From positions 32,693 to 96,692 of the forward strand of contig PYST01000112.1 of assembly GCA_003049485.1 (NCBI GenBank): a stretch of 64,000 bases of DNA, given 5' to 3'. This DNA is from Ophioceras dolichostomum. Its lineage: Eukaryota > Ascomycota > Sordariomycetes > Magnaporthales > Ophioceraceae. A model generated the notes under the pieces. The model was not told the DNA's origin. It searched no databases and saw only the letters and a program-made list of their open reading frames with translations. Each line of letters starts with the position of its first letter. Position 1 is the first letter of the stretch. The translations under genes were made by a program, and so were the position numbers. Below are positions 1 to 10,428 of the stretch, piece after piece.

Positions 1-162
1 TCCTCTTTTGTTCTCTCTGCCAATTTCTCATCGATCCCGGGTCGTACAGCTTTATCTTGTCATTGGCTTCTATCCGATTTCTCGAGAGTTGATCATTTGT
101 CCGCTCAGCCAGTTACCAGTACCTAGGTACCTACCTACGTACTACTTTCCACCTACTTTCCC

Positions 163-3100
163 ATGGAGCGCGCTGGCCTTCATGCCCGCAAGGGTCGGGG
201 CAGAGCCCCCGTCGTGGAAACCGACTACGAGGACACCGTCAAGGTCGAGATTGGTGACCACGAGGCGTCGAAATTCACGGTGGGCTGGATAAGTTCAATG
301 CCAGCGGAGGCACGCGCGGCGCATGTAGCCCTCAATGTCGCAGAGAGGACAATAACAAGAAGATCCGACGAGAACCTCTACAGAGAAGCGTATGTCGAGG
401 GCAACTGGGTCGTCGTCGGCGCTAGCGGCACAGGCTTGGCTAGAGCCGCCAACATGGCGGCTAACATGGCCAGATCTTTCCCACGCATTCGAGATTGGCT
501 GGTTGTGGGCATCGGGGGCAGCATTCCAAGCTATCCGGTCAAATACAGTACCGATGCCGGGAGGCAGCACATCGCTCTAGGGGACGTGGTCATCAGCAAG
601 CCGGTGGCCAACCAACCAGGCAACGTCAACACGAACGCCACCGTCCTGACCTCGCAGGGCCCGAAGCAAAGCAGCGCTGGCTTCGCCCACGGCATCACTA
701 CGCGGATGGCGGCTGCCTTGAGCGAATTCGAAACAGACTACGGGCGAGGTGATCGATGCGTGTTCGAACTGCCGGATGGTCGTGTTCGGGCGGTCCAAGA
801 GGCGCTGGAAAAATGACATAACACCCCTCAGGCGTTGGACCCAGGTGCGGCAAAGGATCATCTCTATCACGACGATTGTCATCACCCCGATACCAATCAA
901 GGATGCGACGTCGTGTGCAGCTCATCGCGACGACAAACTCGAGGTCAGAGGGGATTGAACGCCGTACGAAAGACAGATCAGCCCTTCGTGCACCGGGGCG
1001 TCGTCGCAACTTCCGATGAGCTGCGGCTCAGTCCGCGAGTCAGGGTTGGGCTGCAGCGCGACTATAAAGCCATATGTGTCGAAATGGAGTCAAGCGGCGT
1101 GGCTATGCAGCATCCAACCTTAGCCGTGTGAGGCATCTCGGACAACGCAGACTCGCACCGGACATATACGCAAGATTGGCAACCCTACGCCTGCGTGACC
1201 GCCGCTGCAACGGCCGTGGAGGCCATCAAGCGAATGGCGAAGGACCCGAGCTGGGAGGCATCTCAGGCATCTCAGTTCTCCACCATTCATCATCAGCCTC
1301 TCAACACGCAGGTCATCAGGGGGGAGACGCCAGGCTATGACTCAGCGGCACCTCAGTCCTCTTCCGGCTGCCATCACCTGCTTAAGATGCCGCAGAAGTA
1401 CAAGAACTACGTCCCGAATCACGAAGCGGACAGGCTCATCCGGAAATGGTATCAAGACGTCAAGCGCCATCGTCGCCCACTCTGGATCCACGACTTGTCT
1501 GGGTCAGGCAAGACGCAGGCCTGTGTCGCGTTCGTTCAAAAAATGAGATCTAAGTTGCGGTTAGTGAAAGCATAGTACTATCACTCCCTTTCCCTGCCTG
1601 ATTCGAGTTAATCTTTGATTGTGGTGGCTGATCAACAGGAGATTTCCCAATTGGCAGGGTTTTGTTGTGGTTGCAGGCGAGCAGCCGGGGGGCATTCCGC
1701 GCCAGCCTCCAGGGCTTGAGCAAAGCGCTGAATTTACGAGCCGAGTCCAAAGACCTCGCAATGTCTGTGAGGGACTGGCTTGAGCGACAGGAGAGCCCAT
1801 GGATTGTCATTCTAGATGGTTTGGACAACAAACAGGCCAATCCTGACATCTCCAAACTACTCTCGACAAGCAGCGGCCTATTTCTCATCACATCCCTGCG
1901 CGAACCCTACGAAGGTATGCGACCCTGCGTCTCTCACAGCATGCCGTGTATGTCCACGAACTCCGCTCTCAATCTAGGGAGATATATATGCTATCTTCCC
2001 ACTCGGTTTGAGGACGATGACGAGCGTATCGCTTGTGAGGAGCTCCTGGCAGACTTGGACTTTGTCCCTCAGGCCATGGTGTACGCGTTCTCCGGGATGA
2101 AGAACCGCAGGCTGGGATACAATGGTTATCGATACGACTGGGATCTGAGTGATTTCGAGGTGTGGAAGCCATTGTGCAAGCTTGACAAGTTCGAACACCT
2201 TCATGTGCGCGAGGATTCCGCCAAGCTGCTACACCTGATGGTGTCCTTCGCCGGCGCCTCTGTTCCCAGGAAAACCTAGAAGGCGGCATTCGATCTCGGC
2301 TGCGCCTGGCCATCCAACCCCGGAAGGTCTGACTCCGGCGAACCGCCCGCCTTTCTAGCCCGCCACCCAGATGAGAGAGAAGGGATCGCCTGGACCTCAT
2401 CAAGGGCGTTCGACAAGCTGACGCGCTGCGAATCCGTGTTGAATTCGATGTCTTTACTGTTGCCCGCTGAAGATCGCGACAGCTATAACAGCCTCACCAT
2501 CAACCCGCTGGCCTACGGATGGGTCGTTTCCGCTCTAGCTCGAACTCCTCTCACTTGTCAGATGTGGTGTTGGGCCCTCGCCACCGTCGCAAGGGCAGCC
2601 ATCAAAGACATGCAGGGGGATCCACCATACCAAAACGCGACACAACTCAGCGACCACCTCCACGAGCTCCGATGGCTGCACGATGAACTGAAGAACATGG
2701 GGCAAATAGATATGACGTGGATCGACGACGTGGTCCACGTAAGGGTCTGCGAGGATCCTCAACCACTGGATCAGCGGCGCTGGCCTGTGGCAACGATTTT
2801 GTCCGATATGCTCTCTTCCAGTGGCCGTAACGGCGACTGGCTTCCCTCGGCGGAGCTGAGTGTTGAATATGCTCATACAATGCACCACGCCGCCGGCACG
2901 GGGTGCAAACCGGCATTGCTCCAGAGGGCTCGAGTTCAGAGCAACCTACTCCGCTACGATGAGGCACTCAGTTTCGCCATAGCTCCGATGATAATATTGC
3001 GCTTCGGAAGACAACAAGAGGGGCACGACAATAGTCTTGAGCTCATGACCTTGAGGCGGGCGGTTGCTGAGAGAAAGTGGTTTGCTGGCAAGAAGGAAGC

Positions 3101-4517
3101 TGCCAGCAAAGAATTCGAGTTGTTGCTGGAGTGGTGGAAGCAGCGAGATCCCTTGGCAGATGATGTGATATGGCTGAGCTACTACCATGCTCTGGCCGTC
3201 CTCGAGCACATGCACCAGCCCGAAACCGCCTGTCAGATGGCCAAAGAGCTTTTGGAGTACTCTGGGTGGCCTCCTGACGACCGGTTGGACCTGCTACGGC
3301 TTAGCTGTCGCCAACTGTACGGCGAGGCTCTCATGGCCTGTAGTAGGCTCAACGAGGCGATGGGAGTGAAAAGGGAAGTCGCCAAAGAGTTGGAACGGAG
3401 GGACCCGGACTTCAAAGACCCGCATATCTTCGGGGAGGTGTACGGGCTTGCCGACGTGGCTTGGAGCTTGGGCCTTATGGCGGAGTCCACGGATCATTTG
3501 AAAAAGGGCGTCAAACATCTGAAAAGACTCGAAGACGACTCGCCCGCCAAACGAGTCTTTCTCCCCAAGTTTGAACTGGCGCTAGCTCGCGGTTACATCG
3601 ACTTGGCCCGGGACAAGCCGGACGAGAAAGACCAGGTCGATTATACATTGCGAGCAGTCAAGCTTGCTCGCGGCCTCCTGGACGAACAGATGCGTGAGCA
3701 CTGGAAGCCGTTCAACGAGGAACTCGAAGACTGGAGGCCGTTCGCCGAGCAACTCGAAAGACTTGAAGATCTCATCTTAACCCAGACTAAGGTGACAGCC
3801 CTGTTGCCAAACCTCAAGGACGATGAGTTCGACAAGTCACTTCAGCAGTCTGCCGGGGCCTTGGATAGCATCGCGAAGACTGCTAAACAACACAATCGGT
3901 CGGATCTGGGGCGAGGCCTCCACCGATGCAAGATGCTCCAGCGACTCAACGAACCTCCCACGGAGAGACTCGAGTTCCAGAAGGATGTAAGGCAGAAGAT
4001 CGCCGACATCGTCCTGAAGGAGATGGGGCAGGAGATCAAGGACAGCGTCCAGAGGGAGTTGTGGCCGAACCTCGACTACTGTCTCGCCAAAGACGAAATT
4101 CGGACCCGTATGGAGGATGAGTTGAGGCCGAAGATGACCGACGCTATGATCGCCAATAGCAATGATCGGATCCTTCTCGAGACCGACATCGACATCGTCG
4201 GCACGGTGATCGAGATAGTCGAAGCCGACATCCACCTGAACGCAACCGGTGGTGGGAGCTTTCACGAATTAGTGGTAGGCGCTGCGCAGCGAATGGAGTA
4301 CATCCAGTCAGTCTGGCGGTGTTTGCCGGGTCGGCGCCGCCACCACGCCATCATAGCGGTCAAACACGCAGTGAAGATATACGGCCTGATCAGAGATCCC
4401 CGCGCGGCGGCAATGAGGAAACATGTGTACGGCGAGGAGGACTCTCAGACGCAGCAGACGAGTGCCACTCCTACCTTGGAACGGGACATATCGCAGGACG
4501 AAGATGACATTCTGTGA
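163..4517 (+). pseudogene. NLR-type protein: PNP_UDP, NB-ARC/NACHT and TPR-like regions, broken by three in-frame stops
   Basis: Fungal NLR-type (STAND) gene. Fungal NLRs with an N-terminal purine/uridine phosphorylase-like domain are signal-transducing ATPases linked to non-self recognition and cell death. The first ATG (163) opens the PNP-like domain: FTVGWISSMPAEA near residue 38, VGIGGSIPS, then ICVEMESSGVA and GISDNADSH. A Walker A (LSGSGKT) follows near 1500 and a Walker B (WIVILDGLDN) near 1800. The C-terminal ~690 residues (2436-4517) are helical and TPR-like. An intron at 1560-1657 (GTTAGT donor, CAG acceptor) joins the frame exactly. Apart from it, the whole 4.3 kb is one frame interrupted only by TGA 814-816, TGA 1129-1131 and TAG 2277-2279; conserved PNP sequence continues directly across the second stop. 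Each stop is one C-to-T change from CGA or CAG. I infer a recent pseudogene. Introns removing the stops are possible, but I see no good splice pairs. Confidence 0.8.
1560..1657 (+). other. Intron inside the NLR-type gene
   Basis: A 98-base intron with GTTAGT donor and TTGGCAG acceptor. It removes an in-frame TAG (1573-1575). The split codon rebuilds Arg and leads into VLLWLQASSRG, the usual continuation after the P-loop helix in fungal NB-ARC/NACHT proteins. A CTGAT branch-like site lies about 25 bases upstream of the acceptor. Confidence 0.75.
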
Positions 4518-5776
4518 CGGGAACTGCGAAAATGCATGGCTGCCGGTGTAAATTGAAGCATCTTCTGGATCTATCGCTCATCAGAGGTTTACATTTTCGA
4601 TCTCACGATCTCTAGGCCATCTGCGTTACCCCTTAAGTACTCGACTCTCTAGGCCAATAGCTCTGCCAGCGCTCGTTGTCACAAACGTTTCAGTCTCATA
4701 ATTAGGTACTATCCTTAGTACCTATGTATTTACCCAGGCCATTCCCTCGATCTGGAGGTGATGAGATCACTCGAGCTATGGAAGCTCTCTGTACACCGAC
4801 ACGGGTGGTCATGTGATTTGAGAGTGGCTTCAGTCCACACGTACCCTGGCGGGAACGCCTCTCGGAACAAAGGGGGCGGTTGTGCCTGTGATATATTCAG
4901 CACAGCCCTCGCGAAGTGATTGGTAGAATGCACGGAGACGTGCATATTCACACACATGTGCATGGCCAACTGACCTGATCAGGGCGCTTCCCGCACGATA
5001 ATTAAGCAGAGAAGGCGTTATGCACAGGCTGCTGCATCCGAGGAAGCAGGCGCCGCTAGGCTGCCACGACGAGCCACGTCTGTTGGGGAGAGGGGGCGGG
5101 GGATAGAAATGAGTGCCTACAGGTAGGGAGTTTATATTAAAGAGGGCAACAGGGATTTCATGTGTAAAACGTCTTCAATCTCTTACTCCAAATTGTGCCA
5201 CATTTCCACTCAGCCAGTTCGGGAAGGGTTCGCAGAACAACGACACGAGCATCATTGGATGTGCCGGGGCGCAGATGATTTCGTAGATAAACTCGGGTGG
5301 TACCATCTCAGCAAGCATCAATTTCGATCAACCACTCGGATTCCACATACTAGCACTAGCGGCAGCACTAGCTCCAACGATGCTTCCGACCCAGATCGAG
5401 TCTCTCCACTACCGTAAGAGCACTAGCCTCATGTTCACACTCACTTCTTACGACATCCTTTCGAGAAGGCTGACTGACATGTACGACTGGTGCATACCTT
5501 AGAAACGGGAAGTGGCACACGGAAACCGCCTCTTGGTCCTCCGTGCTCTCGGTACGAGGATCCATACCTCCGCTTCGTCAGACAAGATCACTTCGACACT
5601 TTTACCGCTAACCCCTGAACTGCATAATGAATAGAAGTTCGATAGCAGCGTTCCCCAAATCATGTCAGTAGACGTACTGCCTACTCCTCCGCTTAAGCCG
5701 CCATCTGAGTACCTAACTCGTCACCATCAAAGATAGAGAGAGTAGTCGTGGTCGGTGCAAATTACACTTACGAGCT
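4518..5776. other. Intergenic, no convincing gene
   Basis: No open frame here looks like a protein over a useful length. There are small TAGTACCTA-type palindromic words near 4706-4733. The upstream exons of the CorA-like gene could extend into 5200-5776, but I cannot connect them. Confidence 0.4.
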
Positions 5777-6139
5777 TTGCTAACAGCTCGTAGATTCGCG
5801 TCTGTCAAGGGTCTGCAGCAAATCTCACCTTCTGTCCGGGACGATGCCTTCGCGAAGTTCCAGCTGCTGGACACGTTACTTGAAAGGCCTACGAAGCAGC
5901 CAACAGCTTCTGCGGACGGAAGAGCGAGACGACTGCCGAAGGGGTTCTGCAGCAGTACAGTACGTTTCCAAGCTTCTCTTTGCCCGCCTTGTTAGTAGTA
6001 TCTGCAATGTGGATACTTCTGACCCTCTTCGATTCTGGTGTTAACGTGAGAGAAATCAACATCAAGGCCACTGGACTCGGATTATAGTCGAGCAGACAGG
6101 CAGGACTCTGCGCCCCAAACCAACCTTCGTTCGACATGA

Positions 6140-6431
6140 CGAGCCCAGCCTGCCACCGCCGCCAAAAGCACGACGGAAGAAGACCGAGCAGGCGATGAAC
6201 GAAAAGCCGGCCACTCCACCATACCCTTGCATGACCCGGCGACTGTCGAGTACGGCTGGGAGTGGTACGAGATGACGTTCGCGACTTGGTGGTGCGCCTC
6301 GTCGTCTACCACAAAGATCATATGCTTCGATGTCACGGAGCACCTACGCATGGCGATCAAGAATCAGACTTGTCAACAGCTGCACCAGCAGTGGCAAAAG
6401 CAAAAGCAGGAGCAGAAGGGGGAGAAATCGG

Positions 6432-6462
<31 letters not shown>

Positions 6463-7605
6463 GGGCCCATATGAGGACTTCGAAGTCTTGATCAAGCAGC
6501 TCTTGCCTGTTCTTGATAAGTCTGTTTGGGCCATCCGCGACCATATTTGTGCCTGGGAAGCGGTAAGTGGCCATTGCGGAACCGTTCTCTCGCTTATTCA
6601 AGCTGTTCGATCGCTTCTTCAAAATCGTCCAAGCGGCTGCCTACTACCTTGAGGGACATTGGTACTCCAGTGTTTTCAACCTGATGGCTGTACCTGATGA
6701 TAACTGGTAACTTACCTACTAACTGCTATCTGCTACACTGAGACAGACACGGGAAGAGTTTCCCGACTTCGCCCTGATCCACGAGCTCGCCAGACATGCC
6801 ATCCACGTCAGCGAGACGATCGAGCTCGCCGCCAAGTCCCTTGGCACTATACAGAAGCACCGCAGGGAGTTCACGGAGAAGAGGCACCACGAGCAGCGGC
6901 AACTACATCACCATGAACAACATGCAGACGGAAATACTCCTTCTCCTCCTCCTCCTTACTCTCCCCCGCCGCAGAACAACTGGGACGCAATGGCCGAGCT
7001 GCTCGAGCTCCAAACTCAGGCGGTTGAGAACATGCTCGCTCGATCGAGGGCGAACCAAGAGAGGATCCAGAACGAGGTTACTCTGGTGAGCTTTCTTGTC
7101 CCCACAGTGAAGCCTTTCTTTCGTCCGCAAGGGCGAACACCCAGCATGCATCCTGCTGACCCTTGAATCCATCTTCTGATGCTAATAATATTCTCGTCTC
7201 TAGGCCTTCAACCTGGCAGCCCAGCGGGACAGCCAGGTACAGGTCACGATGTCCAGGAACATGCAGAAGGAAACGGTGGCGATGCGGACTCTGGCTATCG
7301 TCATGGTTGCGTTTGCGCCCGCTAATTTCGTCTGTGTAAGTGATCCATGGCTCGCTCTAGCCTACCTACCGATTGTGGATTGCTGCAATGCTAATGCTTC
7401 TGACCCTAATTATGCACCAACCTACTTAGTCCGTCTTCGGGACCGCATTCTTTGACTTCAAGGACGGACCAGGGGGTTCGGGCTTCGTGGTCTCGGATCA
7501 GTTTTGGATGTTTGGGCCACGGCGATTCCCATATCGATAGTGACCTTAGGAATTTGGGCTTACTACGACAGGAGGGAGAGGGCGAGGGGCGATGCTAAGA
7601 AGTAG
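6140..7605 (+). pseudogene. CorA-like Mg2+ transporter-type membrane protein, C-terminal frameshift
   Basis: Fungal CorA/ZntB-like protein; such proteins end in two membrane helices. Visible exons: about 6140-6562, 6747-7085, 7204-7335 and from 7430, with GTAAGT or GTGAGT donors and phase-compatible joins. Exon 1 carries ten consecutive Gln (6434-6463). Exon 2 has a long helical stretch and a Pro-rich loop. Exon 3 has the family signature LAFNLAAQRDSQ followed by the first membrane helix (MRTLAIVMVAFAPANFVC). Exon 4 continues SVFGTAFFDF and reaches QFWMF, where the frame breaks: as read, it stops at 7538-7540. Adding one base at the TTTGGG run (7511-7516) would restore the expected second membrane helix and a charged tail ending at the TAG 7603-7605. 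It is either a real frameshift or a one-base sequence error. The 5' exons are unresolved; a candidate exon lies at 5777-5957 before a GTACGT donor. The classical GMN loop motif is not seen. Confidence 0.6.
6434..6463 (+). repeat. CAG/CAA repeat encoding polyglutamine
   Basis: Ten consecutive glutamine codons (CAG with two CAA) lie in the first core exon of the CorA-like gene, after a Gln/Lys-rich stretch. The CAA interruptions would tend to stabilise the tract. Confidence 0.85.
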
Positions 7606-8526
7606 CTCATTGTCCCAGTCACGATGGTCGTTGATGGCATCAACTTTCGAGAGAGTGATGAAGAGAACTGGCTACGCTGTATCACTATGATGATAATGAT
7701 GCTGATGATTATGATGTCGATGATGAATCGATTCAGTGCGAGTACTTTTTTGCATCAGTGATATAAACTCCACGTTGCGCGCTGAGCCCTTATTCCTCGC
7801 GTGCACCCCTGTCGTTCTCACAATGAAAGCTAGCGACGTGCAACGGACTGATCATCTTGGTTAGGGGCGGCCAGCGATAGCGCTGGAGAATTGCATCCCC
7901 AGAGCTTTGGATATGGCCGCCGAGTATAAGGTACATCGTATTTCCATATGTGAAAGAGTGGGAGTGGAGTCGCAAATTCTAACGAAGGTCGAGAGTATTT
8001 AATATGTTGGTGATACCGTTGGTGTTGAATGGATGATGACGTCGAGGGCGGAGGATGCCCAAGGACGAACTACGGCGCCTAACCTCCTCCACATCCATAC
8101 AAAGCAGACAACAACAACCACAGGATAACAAATTTTGGAATTGACGGATAGATGCAGGATGCTGCAGTCTGTGTGCCACCATCCCTCTCCTCAGCCCCTC
8201 ATTTTCTTCGGAAACTCAAACGGTCATGGATTTGAACACCCCGCTCTCGGTCGTTTCCACTTCACGACTCGAAGGTTAGCTGCTACCCCTCAACAGCATT
8301 CGCCCACCCTTATTACCCCCCAAATTCAAGTGCCCCCTCAGCTCCGGAGTTTGGGTCGGAGTTTCCGTCTAAGGTATCGCCATCCTCGTCATCTGATGCA
8401 TTACTTTGTCGCGATTTAGTTGGGACCCAAAGATCATCAACATCACACCAACGACCTCCTACCGTCCACACCCCGCCTTGCCAATAGACAATCACGCGTA
8501 GAGAACAGTTCTGGGCCGCCAGCATC
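7606..8526. other. Intergenic, no gene seen
   Basis: Holds the 3' side of the CorA-like gene and the upstream region of the transaldolase gene. An imperfect GAT-rich patch lies at 7687-7729. No supported ORF or RNA gene was found. Confidence 0.5.
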
Positions 8527-9895
8527 ATGAGTGCCACCCAAGAAATTTCCTGCCTGGAGAAGCTGGAGCAGATGCGTAAGAATTCAATGCTGTTTCTTAT
8601 CGGATAAGGGTACTATTCTGGCCGATGCCGGAGCCGACTAACATCCACCTTGCGGACGCCAAGTCGACGTCGATGTCGACGATATGGACTCGGAGTTCAT
8701 TAAGTCCATGCCCATCAAGTTCCACGACCAGACGAGCAACCAGAAGTTCGTCGACGCCGAGCTCCAACGGGAAGCCAACCACGAGCTCCTCACACAGTGT
8801 GCCAAGGAGCTTAAGAATGAGGGCTGGTTGGCCATCTACACGCGAGCCGCGGTGCTCCTGTGCAAGAAGAACCTCGACCTGATCAGTGGCCGGGTGCTGC
8901 TCCAAACTTCGCCTTCGCAGGCCTACAACGCCGCTGAGACGCTCGCGCATGCCAGGCTGTACGACAGCGAGTTCAAGCGGGCCGGGGTGCCCCGGGAGCG
9001 GTTCTGCATCAAGATCCCCGCCACGGGACCGGCGCTCAACGCGGCCAAGGCTCTACAGGCGGAGGGAATCGCCACGTTGGGAACAGCCATGTTCAGCGTC
9101 GTGCAGGCCATCGCTTGCAGCCAGGCCAACTGTCTCTCAATCAGCCCCTATTACAATGGTGAGTGGTGTGGCTAGCTGGCAGATCCTGTTGTCCTTGATG
9201 TATTAGCCATAAACTTACAAACGCCTGAAGAGATTTATGCCCACGACCCTGAGAAGCGACCCGCGGTCTGGCCTAACGTGGCGGACCCGGTCACCCGACA
9301 CCCAATGTCGCCCCGTCTGGTCCAGATCCTGGATACCTACCGTCGCCTGTACAAGGAGACGGGCAAGATGCAGCCGCTCCTCAAGAGCGCAAGGTGAGAG
9401 AATGATTTCGGTCGCTCCACCAGACTGTGATGATGACGAGAGTACGGCCACTCGTGTCTGCGATATACTAACCTCCTTTATCTTCAAAGTTTCATCTCGG
9501 TCCAGGAGGCAATGGCAGCCGGCGAGTTGGGCTGCCAGTCGGCCACCATGTCTCGTGAGATCCTGAAGAAGCTCGCAGAGACGCCGTACGACGCCTCGAA
9601 GTGGCCGGGAGAGGGCGTCCCCAAGCCGTCGCACGCGTACAGCGACCCGACACCTCTTACCGAGCGGCTGCAGCCCCTTCTCGAGAAGGACCCGCTCGTC
9701 GAAGGGTCGTGGGACCGTGGGATGCTGCCCAGCACTGATGTCGACTACCTGGCTGACAACGGCATGCAGCTGCAGAAGGCCACGATTGCCGATCCGGCCA
9801 CCAAGAAGCGACTGGATGACGCGCTGGAGTTTTTTGTGAAAGCAGAGGAGGACAGCAAGGAGCTGATTGAGTCCATCCTGAAGGAGCTCGCCTAA
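8527..9895 (+). CDS. Transaldolase-family protein (four exons)
   Basis: Class I aldolase of the transaldolase family; these act in the non-oxidative pentose phosphate pathway, moving a dihydroxyacetone unit through a lysine Schiff base in the cytosol. Exons 8527-8575, 8664-9158, 9231-9393 and 9490-9895 have GTAAGA/GTGAGT/GTGAGA donors, all phases fit, and give 370 residues. The strand carrying the catalytic Lys is seen as CIKIPATGPALNAAK; GRVLLQT and the SPYYNEIYAHD region also match. The start MSATQEISCLEKLEQML matches the usual beginning of a fungal-specific transaldolase-like branch, which differs clearly from the main Tal1. It stands alone. Whether it is a pentose phosphate enzyme or a paralogue for secondary metabolism cannot be told from sequence. 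Confidence 0.88.
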
Positions 9896-10428
9896 TTCCA
9901 GATCGAGGCTTCCTGGCCATCAATCCAGAGCCTCCTGACTGGAACCAGTGAACAACGCATTCCACGGGAGGGTAGAAGGAATGAACAACACCGGAGATTA
10001 GTAGCAGAAAGAGAAAGACGGATCTAGGGCATCGCAGAATCTCAAGGCAGTGGCCATACTTTTCGTCCGATTTATCAAAGCTTAACTCGACTGGGCTCTT
10101 TCCTCTTCTAGCTGGGCGGGCGTGTAAGTGGGTGATGAGGAGTGCGTTATGTAAGCGAAATCCCCTCGACGATCGACGACGTCATCGCCCATCCATCCCG
10201 TTACTCATCGGCCATCACGATCACCAGCCACAGACCTTCTTGCAAGGACTCAACCCATCAAAGTTTCGACTGAAACGTACAGCTCGGTATTGTTTCTTTA
10301 TATCGGTTAGAATTCTAGGAATGCATTTGATTGCAGTTAAGACTTGGAGACTGTCCCGTCTGCCGAAGGGAACGCGAAGGAATTAGCATGGAAACCTCAG
10401 CCATTCGAACTCACAGCATTTCCTCAAC
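9896..10428. other. Intergenic, no gene seen
   Basis: The transaldolase 3' flank and the upstream region of the HAM1-like gene. Only short, unsupported frames are present. Confidence 0.5.

Noticed and set aside
6062..6360. Minus-strand ORFs opposite the CorA-like gene
   Set aside because: Mutually inconsistent frames; the plus strand has the CorA-like signature and a splice-consistent exon chain.
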